A stretch of 64,000 bases of DNA from Streptomyces cellulosae (lineage in GTDB: Bacteria; Actinomycetota; Actinomycetes; Streptomycetales; Streptomycetaceae): positions 134,006 through 198,005 of the forward strand of contig NZ_JOEV01000021.1 of assembly GCF_000721105.1 (NCBI RefSeq). The letters are read 5' to 3'. The notes beneath the pieces were generated by a model. It ran no database searches. It saw nothing but the letters and a program-made list of their open reading frames with translations, and was not told the origin of the DNA. The translations under genes were made by a program, and so were the position numbers. Below are positions 51,697 through 60,319 of the stretch, piece after piece; position 1 is the stretch's first letter, and the number at the start of each line of letters is the position of its first letter.

Positions 51697-52434
51697 ATGG
51701 CCGAAAACAGGGCATCGGGGTACGGAGGGGACGTCTACGCGGAGGGCGTCCCCTGTTGGGTGGACGCGCAGCTTCCGGACGTCGAGGCGGGCAAGCGGTT
51801 CTACGGTGAGCTCTTCGGGTGGACGTTCGAGGGGGCGTACGGCGGATCCACCTGGGCCCTGAGGGACGGCGCGCCCGTCGCCGCGCTCGCCCGCAAGGCG
51901 GACGGCCGGCTGCCCACCGTCTGGACGGTGTACTTCGCCACCCCGGACATCGAGGGCCTCGCCGACCGGGTCTGGGCGGCCGGCGGGCAGGTCGTCACCG
52001 CGCCCGTGCCGGTCGGCGACCTGGGACGGGCCGCGCTGGTCACCGACTCCGAGGGTGCCGTCTTCGGTCTCTGGCAGCCGGGCACCCACTCCGGCTTCGG
52101 CCGGCGGCACGAACCGGGCACCTTCGCCTGGGCCGAGCTGTACGCCCGGGACACCGACACCGCCGACACCTTCTATGGCGGCCTCTTCCACGACGCCCTC
52201 TTCGGACCGGGGGCCCGCCCCGACTTCGGCCGCGCGCTCTTCTCCGACGTCTTCGCGGCCGAGATGCCGCCGCACTTCCTCGTCCACTTCGCCGTGGCGG
52301 ACTGCGAGGCGGTTCTCGGTACGGTCAACCGGCTCGGCGGCCGGGTCCAGGCGCCACCCTTCGAGACGTCGTACGGAAAAGTGGCCGTCGTCACGGACAA
52401 TCAGGGGGCGTCGTTCGCGCTTCTGGAGCGATGA
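51697..52434 (+). CDS. kbpA: VOC-fold protein at the kbpA position
   Basis: 245 residues made of two glyoxalase/VOC halves: ADVEAGKRFYGELFGWTFEGAYGG-type first half (VDAQLPDVEAGKRFYGELFGW) and FAWAELYARDTDTADTFYGGLFHDALFGPG second half. By place, between the TetR gene and afsK, and by size it matches KbpA, the AfsK-binding protein that inhibits AfsK autophosphorylation in S. coelicolor (252 residues). I rely on memory for that identity. Metal-ligand His/Glu set of true glyoxalases is not clear. Start ATG at 51697. Confidence 0.6.
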   Translation: MAENRASGYGGDVYAEGVPCWVDAQLPDVEAGKRFYGELFGWTFEGAYGGSTWALRDGAPVAALARKADGRLPTVWTVYFATPDIEGLADRVWAAGGQVVTAPVPVGDLGRAALVTDSEGAVFGLWQPGTHSGFGRRHEPGTFAWAELYARDTDTADTFYGGLFHDALFGPGARPDFGRALFSDVFAAEMPPHFLVHFAVADCEAVLGTVNRLGGRVQAPPFETSYGKVAVVTDNQGASFALLER

Positions 52435-52712
52435 GCGGGCGGCAACCGGGCGGTGGCCGAGCGGCAGCAGGGTGGCGGTTGGGTGATGGCAGGGCGGCGG
52501 CTGGGCGGTGACTTGGCAGCGGCTGGGCGGTGACTTGGCGATGGGCGATCCTGTATTGATGTGAGACACCCCAATTGTCCCCGGGTTCGCCAGCAGCGCC
52601 CCGGCCAGGAAGAATCGGGGTGCGTGCCGCCATGGCGGTGCGGTGGTGAGACGCTGCACGGGGTCGCGTACATATGTGGGTGGCGCGGCTCGTACGGGGA
52701 GGTGGCAGGCAA

Positions 52713-55094
52713 GTGGTGGATCAGCTGACGCAGCACGATCCGCGGCGGATCGGGCCGTTCGAGGTGCTGGGACGGCTGGGCGCCGGCGGCATGGGGCTGG
52801 TCTATCTCGCGCGCTCGGCGTCCGGCCGGCGGGTGGCGATCAAGACGGTCCGGACGGAACTCGCCGAGGACCAGCTCTTCCGTGTCCGGTTCACCCGTGA
52901 GGTGGAGGCGGCTCGCGCGGTCTCCGGCTTCTACACGGCGGCCGTGGTCGACGCCGATCCCCGGGCGGCCGTGCCGTGGCTGGCCACCGCGTACGTCCCC
53001 GCGCCCTCGCTCGAGGAAATAGTGAACGAGTGCGGGCCGCTCCCGGCCCAGGCGGTGCGCTGGCTGGCAGCGGGTGTCGCCGAGGCGTTGCAGTCGATCC
53101 ACGGCGCCGGGCTGGTGCACAGGGACCTGAAGCCGTCCAACGTGCTGGTGGTCGAGGACGGCCCCCGCGTCATCGACTTCGGTATCGCGTCCGGCGTTTC
53201 GAACACACGTTTGACGATGACCAATGTCGCCGTCGGAACACCCGCCTACATGTCCCCGGAGCAGGCCAAGGACTCCCGGAGTGTCACGGGCGCGAGCGAC
53301 GTCTTCTCGCTCGGCTCCATGCTCGTGTTCGCCGCCACGGGCCACCCGCCCTTCCACGGCGCCAACCCGGTCGAGACGGTCTTCATGCTGCTCCGCGAAG
53401 GCCCCGACCTCGAAGGCCTCCCGGACGAGCTGCGCCCGCTCATCGAGTCCTGCATGCAGATGGAGGCCACGGCCCGCCCCAACCCGGCCGACCTCCAGGC
53501 CCAGCTCGCCCCCCACCTCTTCGGCTCCGGCTCCGACGACAGCGGTACGGCGTCGGCGTGGCTGCCCGAGAAGGCGGTCGGCCTGATCGAGTCCCGTCGC
53601 GGCGGCCGTCCGGTGGTGCAACCGGCGCAGAGCGTACTGGGCGCACAGGGCGTCGGCGGACCCAGCGGAGGCGGAGGCGGCCGTATCGGCTCCGTGCCGC
53701 CCCCGCCGTCCCACGCCCCCGTCGTCCCGCAGGCCGGCGTCGGCCCGGTACCGTCCCCGCTGTCCGCGCCGCCCGTGTCCATCGGCGGTCCGGACACCGG
53801 GCCGGTGCGGCTGGCGGGCGCCCAGGTGCCGATCGGGCCCGGCCCGCGCGTCGCCGACGCTCGCGCCGCCGCCGTGAAGGCACCCCCGCCGGAGGCCGGC
53901 CTGGTCGCCTCCTGGTCCAAGCCCCGCCCCGGCGTCAACGGCACAGAACCTGCCGTAGGCCCTGCCGTACCGTCGCCGTCGCCCGTGCACCCGGAGACCG
54001 CGAGCGGCTGGCGGCCCTGGCGTTTCCGCATGTCGAACGACGTCTGGGGCACCCCCTCGGTCGCCGGTGACCTCGTCTACGTCACCTCGTTCGAGGTGCA
54101 CGCCCTCGATGTGGCCACCGGCCGCCGTCGCTTCAAGACGCGGGACGTGGCCTGGTCGATGGCGGTCGCGGACGGCCGTGTCCACGCCTCCGACGGACCC
54201 ACCCTCTTCGCCCTCGACGCCCGGGAGGGCGGCGACCTGTGGCGGTTGTCCACGGACGCCTGGGTGTACACCATCAAGGCCGACCGGGGCACCGTGGTCA
54301 CCGGCACCCGCGGCGGCGGCGTCCAGGCCTGGGAGGCGTCCAACGGTCAGAAGCTGTGGGAGATCACCGGCTGCCAGACCGACTTCGAGTCCCCGGAGGC
54401 CGGACCCGCCCTCCACGAGGGCACGGTCTACCTCTGGCAGGACGGCCGACTGCGCGCCCTGGACGCCCGGACGGGTGACGAGCGCTGGTCGTACCCGATC
54501 GGCGACACGGCCTCCTGCGGCGGCGTACCGGTACGGGTGGCACCGGCCCACGACGGCTTCGTGTACGTGTCCGCGGGCACCCGCGTACTCGCCCTGGACG
54601 CGGCCGGCGGCCACGTCCGCTGGCACTTCGAGGCCCCGGCGGTCACCGGCGGCGGCATCTACCTCGCCGACTACCTCGGCACGGTCTACGCCCTCGACGC
54701 CGCCGACGGCCGCGACCGCTGGCGCATCGCGACGGAGGCCCGCGCATCGGTCGACTCGGTGCTGGTGGCCGGGGGCCATGTGCACGTGGGCAGCGGCAAG
54801 GGCCTCTACACCCTGGACGCCGTCACCGGCACGCCCAAGTGGCGCTTCCAGGCGGGCGGCGACATCGTCGGCGCCCCCGCGGTCTCCGAGGGCCGCATCC
54901 ACTTCGGCTCCACCGACCACCTCCTCTACACCCTGAAGGCCGACGACGGCCGCCTGAGGTGGAAGCTCGCGACAGGCGGCGAGATCACCGGCTCCCCGGT
55001 CGTGAAGGACGGGGTGGTGTACGCGTGCAGCAAGGACCGCTGTGTGTACGCGCTGGACGCGGAGAAGGGGACGGGAACGGCCCGGACGGCCTGA
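52713..55094 (+). CDS. afsK: serine/threonine protein kinase AfsK
   Basis: Membrane-associated kinase that phosphorylates AfsR to activate afsS and secondary metabolism, and controls hyphal growth. 793 residues, start GTG at 52713 with GGGGAGG eight bases upstream, giving MVDQLTQHDPRRIGPFEVLG. Kinase domain 14-275: GRLGAGGMGLVY, Lys44 in VAIKTV, HRDLKPSN, DFGIAS, and the activation loop with Thr168 in RLTMTNVAVGTPAYMSPEQ, the position of autophosphorylation in S. coelicolor AfsK. Linker 285-430 is G/P/A rich. C-terminal half is a PQQ-type beta-propeller (repeats LYTLDAVTGTPKWRFQAGG, LYTLKADDGRLRWKLATGG) that probably senses a ligand. Cysteines near the end: CSKDRCVY. Confidence 0.95.
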   Translation: MVDQLTQHDPRRIGPFEVLGRLGAGGMGLVYLARSASGRRVAIKTVRTELAEDQLFRVRFTREVEAARAVSGFYTAAVVDADPRAAVPWLATAYVPAPSLEEIVNECGPLPAQAVRWLAAGVAEALQSIHGAGLVHRDLKPSNVLVVEDGPRVIDFGIASGVSNTRLTMTNVAVGTPAYMSPEQAKDSRSVTGASDVFSLGSMLVFAATGHPPFHGANPVETVFMLLREGPDLEGLPDELRPLIESCMQMEATARPNPADLQAQLAPHLFGSGSDDSGTASAWLPEKAVGLIESRRGGRPVVQPAQSVLGAQGVGGPSGGGGGRIGSVPPPPSHAPVVPQAGVGPVPSPLSAPPVSIGGPDTGPVRLAGAQVPIGPGPRVADARAAAVKAPPPEAGLVASWSKPRPGVNGTEPAVGPAVPSPSPVHPETASGWRPWRFRMSNDVWGTPSVAGDLVYVTSFEVHALDVATGRRRFKTRDVAWSMAVADGRVHASDGPTLFALDAREGGDLWRLSTDAWVYTIKADRGTVVTGTRGGGVQAWEASNGQKLWEITGCQTDFESPEAGPALHEGTVYLWQDGRLRALDARTGDERWSYPIGDTASCGGVPVRVAPAHDGFVYVSAGTRVLALDAAGGHVRWHFEAPAVTGGGIYLADYLGTVYALDAADGRDRWRIATEARASVDSVLVAGGHVHVGSGKGLYTLDAVTGTPKWRFQAGGDIVGAPAVSEGRIHFGSTDHLLYTLKADDGRLRWKLATGGEITGSPVVKDGVVYACSKDRCVYALDAEKGTGTARTA

Positions 55095-55128
55095 CCGGCG
55101 CGAGGGGGACAGGCCCTAGAGTGATCAC

Positions 55129-55740
55129 ATGAATACTCGGGGGCACACACGCACGCTCAAATTCACGGCCGTACTGGCCATGGTCGTCCTCGCACTCACC
55201 GGCTTCTCGACGGGGCGCCACGGTCACCGCGGGAGCAGCGGGAGCGGCGGCGGAGGATGCAGCAGCTCCAGCCAGGATCATGACAGTTCGTCGTCGTCGA
55301 ACTCGTCCTCGTCGTCGGGCGGCGGGTCGTACGGATCCGGTTCGGACGACGATTCGTACGGCGGCTCGACCGCCGACAGCTACGGCAGCAGCAGCGGGAG
55401 CAGCGGCGGGAGTTCCTACCGGCGCCGCCCCACGTACCGGTCCACGCCCACCGCTTCCGGCAGCGGCAAGGCGCTGATGGACGGCAGGGCCAGGCTGATC
55501 AGCTGTGCGACCAGCACCCGGCCCTACGCGACGGTCGAGATCAGCAACCCGAACAACCGGGAGGCCGAGTTCCAGGCCTGGGTCATGTTCTACGACGCCC
55601 AGGGCTCCCAGCTCCTCATGAACTCCTCCACGGTCACGGTGCCCGCGAAGGGCAAGGCGAACACAGAGGTCAAGCTCGAGAAGCGCTACCTGACGTCGGT
55701 CGACCACTGTGCGGCGGAACTGGAGGCCGAGGTCCGCTAA
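55129..55740 (+). CDS. secreted serine-rich protein
   Basis: 203 residues with an N-terminal signal segment (RTLKFTAVLAMVVLALTGFS) and then a long low-complexity Ser/Gly region (SSSSSNSSSSSGGGSYGSG, YGSSSGSSGGSS). The folded part begins near residue 115: GKALMDGRARLISCATSTRPYATVEISNPNNREAEFQAWVMFYDAQGSQLLMNSSTVTVPAKGKANTEVKLEKRYL, which looks like an immunoglobulin-type beta domain (FxLYG-like), with two cysteines. Position next to afsK agrees with SCO4424 of S. coelicolor as I remember. Ends overlapping the convergent enoyl-CoA hydratase by four bases. Confidence 0.75.
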   Translation: MNTRGHTRTLKFTAVLAMVVLALTGFSTGRHGHRGSSGSGGGGCSSSSQDHDSSSSSNSSSSSGGGSYGSGSDDDSYGGSTADSYGSSSGSSGGSSYRRRPTYRSTPTASGSGKALMDGRARLISCATSTRPYATVEISNPNNREAEFQAWVMFYDAQGSQLLMNSSTVTVPAKGKANTEVKLEKRYLTSVDHCAAELEAEVR

Positions 55741-56516
55741 CGCACCCTGAACTCACGTCGACGCGCCCGGAACAGCTCCGCCTGCCGCCCACCCGGCAGG
55801 TTTCCGAGCGCGACAAGGTGCGGCGCCTGCGCGAACCCCTGGGCCACGGAGACCTCCTTGGCGGCCCACAGGGCGCGCACGGTGCCCTGGACGGCCTCGG
55901 TCGGGTATTCCGCGATGACGGAGGCGGCGGTGGTCGCGGCCGCCAACGCCTCACCAGGCTCGGTGAGTTCGGTGACCAGCCCGATGTCGTGGGCCCGTCG
56001 CGCGGACATCCGCTCGGCCGTCCCCATGAGCGCCGTCCGCGCGGCCTCGCCGTGCGGCATCATCTGCGCCATGAGGACGGCCTCGTACGCGCTGACCATG
56101 CCGTAGGTGGTGTGCGGGTCGAAGAAGGTGGCCGTCGTGTCGGCGACGAGGAAGTCGCACTCGCCGAGCAGGTAGAAGGCCCCACCGCAGGCGGCGCCCC
56201 GCACGGCCGCGATGACGGGCTTCCACAGGTCGTTCGCCTTCGGGCCGACGCGGAGGAGCGGATCGTCCGCCATGTAGGGGGAGTCGGGCTGCGGCACGAC
56301 GGCGTCCCGGTCGAGCCCCGTGCAGAACGCCCGCTCCCCGGCGCCGGTGAGGACCACGGCCCGTACGGAGTCGTCGAAGCGCAACTCACGCCAGATGCCC
56401 TGGAGTTCTTCGACCATGCCGAGGTCGATCGCGTTGAGCCGCTCGGGCCGGTCGAGGGTGACGACGGTGACACCGCCCGCACCGGTGTCCTTGCAGGGGC
56501 CGACCTGAACGCTCAT
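55737..56516 (-). CDS. enoyl-CoA hydratase/isomerase
   Basis: Crotonase-family protein of 259 residues: VTVVTLDRPERLNAIDLGMVEELQGIWREL, FCTGLDRDAVVPQPDSPYMADD and VRGAACGGAFYLLGECDFLVADTTATFFDPHTTYGMVSAYEAVLMAQMMP. The alternative oxyanion loop (CTGLDRDAV) differs from canonical FCAG. ATG at 56516 overlaps the DUF35 stop by four bases (ATGA), so it is the last gene of a thiolase-DUF35-hydratase operon under operator copies 11 and 12. Confidence 0.88.
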   Translation of the reverse strand: MSVQVGPCKDTGAGGVTVVTLDRPERLNAIDLGMVEELQGIWRELRFDDSVRAVVLTGAGERAFCTGLDRDAVVPQPDSPYMADDPLLRVGPKANDLWKPVIAAVRGAACGGAFYLLGECDFLVADTTATFFDPHTTYGMVSAYEAVLMAQMMPHGEAARTALMGTAERMSARRAHDIGLVTELTEPGEALAAATTAASVIAEYPTEAVQGTVRALWAAKEVSVAQGFAQAPHLVALGNLPGGRQAELFRARRREFRVR

Positions 56517-56932
56517 GACCGCTCCAGGATCCACTGGGGGAGCCCGGTGGCCGGGTCGAAGACGACCTGCACCCTGGCTCCGACCCGGACGCGGTCCGGG
56601 TCGAGGGAGTCGAGCGGCGCCCCCGCCTCGCGGACCAGGTTTCCGACCAGCCGGATCCGGGGCGCGTCGGCCAGTTCGACGAGGATGACGTTGTAGGGGG
56701 CCCGCTCCGCGTAGTCCGGCAGGAGGGGCGGGTGCGGGACGACGTACGACCAGATGCGCCCCCGCCCGGACACCGGGCGCCACTCGCTCGCGAAGGACTG
56801 GCAGTGCGGGCAGCACGGGCGGGGCGGGAAGCGGGGTTCGCCGCAGTCGGCGCAGGTCTGGACGCGGAGTTCGCCCTGGGCGGCGTATTGCCAGAAGGGG
56901 GCGCCGTCGGTGTCGACGAGGGGCTCGAGCAT
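56513..56932 (-). CDS. Zn-ribbon/OB-fold (DUF35) acyl-CoA-associated protein
   Basis: 139 residues: zinc ribbon CADCGEPRFPPRPCCPHC and OB fold (GRGRIWSYVVPHPPLLPDYAERAPYNVILVELADAPRIRLVGNLV). DUF35 partner for the thiolase-fold protein encoded upstream in the same operon; in steroid degraders such a pair (ChsH2 DUF35 domain with Ltp2) forms an aldolase that cleaves the side chain. ATG at 56932 with AGGAG six bases upstream. It has no repeat insertion, unlike the paralog at 44015. Confidence 0.88.
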   Translation of the reverse strand: MLEPLVDTDGAPFWQYAAQGELRVQTCADCGEPRFPPRPCCPHCQSFASEWRPVSGRGRIWSYVVPHPPLLPDYAERAPYNVILVELADAPRIRLVGNLVREAGAPLDSLDPDRVRVGARVQVVFDPATGLPQWILERS

Positions 56933-56944
56933 GGCAACTCCTCA

Positions 56945-56984
56945 GGTCCTCGGGTCCTCGGGTCCTCAGGCCCTCAGGTCCGCA
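56945..56984. repeat. 8-bp tandem repeat between DUF35 and thiolase genes
   Basis: Five consecutive octamers of GGTCCTCG type (two exact GGTCCTCG, one GGTCCTCA, then GGCCCTCA and GGTCCGCA) in the gap and over the end of the thiolase gene. Confidence 0.7.
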
Positions 56985-58122
56985 GTAGAAGGGCGGAGGT
57001 GGGGACTCCCTCTCCGGCGGTGACCAGGCAGGTCGAGGCGCCCGGTACCTGGGCGGTACTCGTTCCCCGCAACTGCTTCACGCCCTCGTTGATGAGGTTG
57101 AAGCCGTGCACGTACGCCTCGCTGAGCCCGCCGCCCCCGGTGTTGAGAGGCAACCGCCCCCCGATCTCGAGGGCGCCGCCCTCGGTGAAGGCTCCTCCCT
57201 CCCCCCGGGCGCAGAATCCGTAGCCCTCCAGGGAGAGCGGTATGAGGGGGGTGAACGCGTCGTAGATCTGGGCGACATCGACGTCCTGCGGGGTGAAGTC
57301 GGCGTGCTTCCACAGGTGTCGGGCGGCGGTCCAGGCGGGGCCGGTGAGGGGGTCGTCGTTCCAGTAGTTGACCATGCCGTGGTGCTGGGCGGGCAGTCCC
57401 TGGGCGGCGGAGTGGACGTAGACGGGTGCCCGCCGGCAGTCACGCGCCCGCTCGCTGCTGACGATCACGCAGGCCAACGCCCCGTCCGTCTCCAGGCAGT
57501 TGTCGAAGAGGCAGAGGGGCTCGCTGATCCAGCGGGCGGTCATGTACATCTCGCGGGTGAGCGGACGGTCGTACATGATCGCGGCCGGGTTCTGGTTGGC
57601 CCGGTTGCGGCAGGCGAGGGCGACGTTGAAGAGGTGGTCGCGGGTGGCGCCGTACTCGTGCAGGTAGCGGCGGGCGAGCAGGGCGATCTCGTCGACGGGC
57701 CGGAGCAGGCCGAAGGGCCGGGTCCACTGGGCCGGGGTGGGCAGTTGGACGGCGGTGTTCTTCCAGGGCCGGGGCCCCGAGCCCCTCTTCCGTGACCGCC
57801 AGGCGACGCCCACCGTGGCCTGCCCGGTGGCGATGGCGGCGGCGAGGTGGGCGACCGTGGCGCAGGAACCACCGCCGCCGTACCCGACCTTGCTGAAGAA
57901 GGTGAGGTCGCCGAACCCGACGGCCTTCGCCAGCTCGACCTCGTCGGTCTCCTCCATGGTGTACGAGGCGAGGGCGTCGACCTCGTCGGGGGAGATCCCG
58001 GCGTCGTCGAGGGCGGCGAGCACGGCCCGGCAGGCGAGGGTCCGCTCGTCCTCGGGGAGGTGCTTGGCGAAGGCGGTCTGACCGATGCCGACGATGGCGG
58101 TGGCGTCCTTGAGTCCGGCCAT
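56974..58122 (-). CDS. thiolase-fold lipid-transfer/aldolase protein (Ltp2-like)
   Basis: 382 residues: IVGIGQTAFAKHLPEDERTLACRAV, KVGYGGGGSCATVAHLAAAIATGQATVGVAWRSRKRGSG, QIYDAFTPLIPLSLEGYGFCARGEGGAFTEGG and NTGGGGLSEAYVHGFNLI. A Cys exists in SCATV; the thiolase His region reads LSEAYVHG with Tyr, as in Ltp2 aldolases, where two tyrosines are catalytic. Together with the DUF35 gene downstream it would be the aldolase of a side-chain-cleavage pathway releasing an acyl-CoA. Substrate is not determined. Divergent from the acyl-CoA ligase under operators 11-12. Confidence 0.88.
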   Translation of the reverse strand: MAGLKDATAIVGIGQTAFAKHLPEDERTLACRAVLAALDDAGISPDEVDALASYTMEETDEVELAKAVGFGDLTFFSKVGYGGGGSCATVAHLAAAIATGQATVGVAWRSRKRGSGPRPWKNTAVQLPTPAQWTRPFGLLRPVDEIALLARRYLHEYGATRDHLFNVALACRNRANQNPAAIMYDRPLTREMYMTARWISEPLCLFDNCLETDGALACVIVSSERARDCRRAPVYVHSAAQGLPAQHHGMVNYWNDDPLTGPAWTAARHLWKHADFTPQDVDVAQIYDAFTPLIPLSLEGYGFCARGEGGAFTEGGALEIGGRLPLNTGGGGLSEAYVHGFNLINEGVKQLRGTSTAQVPGASTCLVTAGEGVPTSALLLRT

Positions 58123-58153
58123 GCTGGGTGTACCTCCCCCTGGGGCCCGGCAG

Positions 58154-58195
58154 CTGACAGCATGTCAGGTTACAGCTAATCTGACGGATAGTCAG
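58154..58195. promoter_or_regulatory. tandem CTGAC-N5-GTCAG operators, copies 11 and 12
   Basis: CTGACAGCATGTCAG at 58154-58168 and CTGACGGATAGTCAG at 58181-58195, both with perfect arms, centres 27 bp apart, in the divergent region of thiolase and acyl-CoA ligase. Copy 12 is identical to copy 1. Confidence 0.8.
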
Positions 58196-58236
58196 CTAAG
58201 CGGCTGTTGGTCGGATCCCCGGTTCGGGAGGCTGTT

Positions 58237-59880
58237 GTGCGCGGAGACCTGGAGTGGGGCAGCGTTCCGAGGCTCGTCCGGTACGCGGCCGAACGGTACG
58301 CGGACGTCGAGGCGGTGGTGGAGGGGCGTACCCGGATCACGTACGCCGAACTCGGCGCGCGGGTGGAGCGAGCGGCGGCGGCCTGTATGGCGGGCGGCGT
58401 GTCCGCCGGTGACCGGGTCGCGATCTGGGCCCCCAACACCCTGGACTGGATCGTCTCCGCACTGGGCGCGGTGTCGGCGGGGGCGGTCCTGGTCCCGCTG
58501 AACACGCGGTTCAAGGGGACGGAGGCGGCGGACGTGCTGCGGCGCAGCGGGGCGAGGCTGCTGTTCGTGACGGGAACGTTCCTGGGAACCTCGTACCTGG
58601 CGTCCCTGCGCAGGGCGGTCGCGGACGGACCGGGGCTCCCCGAACTGCGGGACGTGGTCGTGCTGTCGGACGACGCCCCCGCGGACTTCCGTACCTGGAA
58701 GGACTTCCTGGCGAGCGGGGACGGGGTGAGCGACCGGGAGGTGCGGGAGCGCGCGTCGGCGGTGGAGGGTTCCTGGCCGTCGGACATCGTCTACACCTCC
58801 GGTACGACGGGCCGCCCCAAGGGCGCGGTGATCACCCACGCCCAGACCCTGCGGGCGTACGAGATCTGGAGCGACCTGGCGGGACTGCGCGAGGGCGACC
58901 GCTACCTGATCGTGAACCCCTTCTTCCACACCTTCGGCTACAAGGCCGGGGTGATCGCCTGCCTGATGCGGGGCGCGACGATGATCCCGCAACCGGTGTT
59001 CGACGTGGAGACGGCACTGGCGAACATCGCCGCGGAACGGGTGTCGGTCCTGCCGGGCCCGCCGACCCTGCACCAGTCCCTCCTGGACCACGCCTCACGG
59101 GACGCGCACGACCTCTCCGCGCTGCGGCTCGTGGTGACGGGCGCGGCGGTGGTGCCGTTGCGGCTGGTGGAACGCCTGCGCGGAGAACTGGGCGTCGAGA
59201 CGGTCCTGACGGCGTACGGCCTCTCGGAGGCGAGCGGCATCGTCACGATGTGCCGCCGCGGCGACGACCCCTCGGTGATCGCGTCGACGTCGGGACGCGC
59301 GATACCCGGCACGGAGGTCCGCGTGGTGGACGCGGAAGGGAAGCCGGTACGCGCCGGCGCACCCGGGGAGGTCCTGGTCCGCGGCTTCAACGTGATGCGG
59401 GGCTACTTCGACGACGTAGCAGACGTAGCTGACGTAGCTGATGAAGCTGATGAAGCTGATGAAGCGGACAAGGCGGACGAGGCGGCCACCGCCGAGGTGC
59501 TGACCGAGGACGGCTGGCTGAGGACCGGCGACGTCGGCGTCCTGGACCCGGCGGGCAACCTCCGCATCACCGACCGCATCAAGGACATGTTCATCGTCGG
59601 CGGCTTCAACGCCTACCCGGCGGAGATCGAACAACTCCTCGGCCTCCACCCCGACGTGACCGACGTCGCCGTCATCGGCGTCCCGGACACCCGCCTGGGC
59701 GAGGTCGGCAGGGCGTACGTCGTCCGGCGCCAGGGTGCGGTCCTTACGGCGGATGACCTGATCGCGTGGGCGAGGCGAGAGATGGCGAACTACAAGGTGC
59801 CCAGGTCGGTGGAGTTCGTGGGGGAACTGCCGCGGAACGCGAGCGGGAAGGTGGTCAAGGGGGAGTTGCGGGGGACGTAG
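58237..59880 (+). CDS. AMP-forming acyl-CoA synthetase (FadD-like) with acidic insertion
   Basis: 547 residues. P-loop VYTSGTTGRPKGAVITHAQT, VTGAAVVPLRLVERL, AYGLSEASGIVTMCRRG, GWLRTGDVGVLD, ITDRIKDMFIVGGFNAYPAEIEQLL and PRNASGKVVKGELRG with the adenylation lysine. Mid-size FadD3/FadD17-like synthetase. An acidic low-complexity run VADVADVADEADEADEADK is inserted before the C-terminal domain hinge. Start GTG at 58237 with GGGAGG five bases upstream; a TTG at 58207 has none. First gene on this side of operators 11-12. Confidence 0.9.
   Translation: MRGDLEWGSVPRLVRYAAERYADVEAVVEGRTRITYAELGARVERAAAACMAGGVSAGDRVAIWAPNTLDWIVSALGAVSAGAVLVPLNTRFKGTEAADVLRRSGARLLFVTGTFLGTSYLASLRRAVADGPGLPELRDVVVLSDDAPADFRTWKDFLASGDGVSDREVRERASAVEGSWPSDIVYTSGTTGRPKGAVITHAQTLRAYEIWSDLAGLREGDRYLIVNPFFHTFGYKAGVIACLMRGATMIPQPVFDVETALANIAAERVSVLPGPPTLHQSLLDHASRDAHDLSALRLVVTGAAVVPLRLVERLRGELGVETVLTAYGLSEASGIVTMCRRGDDPSVIASTSGRAIPGTEVRVVDAEGKPVRAGAPGEVLVRGFNVMRGYFDDVADVADVADEADEADEADKADEAATAEVLTEDGWLRTGDVGVLDPAGNLRITDRIKDMFIVGGFNAYPAEIEQLLGLHPDVTDVAVIGVPDTRLGEVGRAYVVRRQGAVLTADDLIAWARREMANYKVPRSVEFVGELPRNASGKVVKGELRGT
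59410..59478 (+). repeat. in-frame repeat inside the acyl-CoA ligase
   Basis: 9-bp units GCTGACGTA and GCTGATGAA repeat in tandem, giving VAD and DEA triplets; the frame is preserved. Confidence 0.8.
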
Positions 59881-60319
59881 GGATGGGTGGGGACGGGTGG
59901 GGGTGTAGCTGATGTGTACGCCGGTTTGTTGCGGTTGCTGTAAGGCCACTCGCTTCTTGGCAGTGTCGTGCTTCCGCGGACCGAGTAAAGGGCGCTCCGC
60001 CTCCGGCTCCGCGTCGGCCACGCCGATCGGCCTCCGGCCGCCCCTTGACTCGCTCCGCTCCAGCACGGGTGAGAAGCGAGCGAGCGGCCTGGAGAGACGG
60101 GGGGCCTGGATATCGACGCGAGGCCAGCCGCAATCGATGGCCCGGGCGGTGAGCAGTACGCCCCCTTCGGTCAGCTCTCGAAGTGCCGTTCGTTCCGCCA
60201 CCTCGTCAAGATCGCGGAATGACCGGGGTTCTTGGGGGCCTGTGGACAACTCCCTGACACGCCTCGGCCGCGGCGGCTCCCCCTCCGCGCCGCCGCGGCC
60301 GATCCCCGTGGGATAAGGC
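59881..60319. other. 439-bp intergenic region with suspected interspersed sequence
   Basis: No gene is supported. The part around 59930-60090 (including GCAACAAACC on the minus strand and GAAGCGAGTGGCC nearby) resembles repeated sequences I remember seeing after genes in several Streptomyces genomes. Positions 60260-60305 contain an inverted repeat CGGCCGCGGCGGC / GCCGCCGCGGCCG, a probable terminator for afsS. Confidence 0.3.

Noticed and set aside
59881..60250. Possible minus-strand gene fragment between the ligase and afsS
   Set aside because: Frames are short, lack ribosome sites and recognisable domains; composition suggests interspersed repeat.
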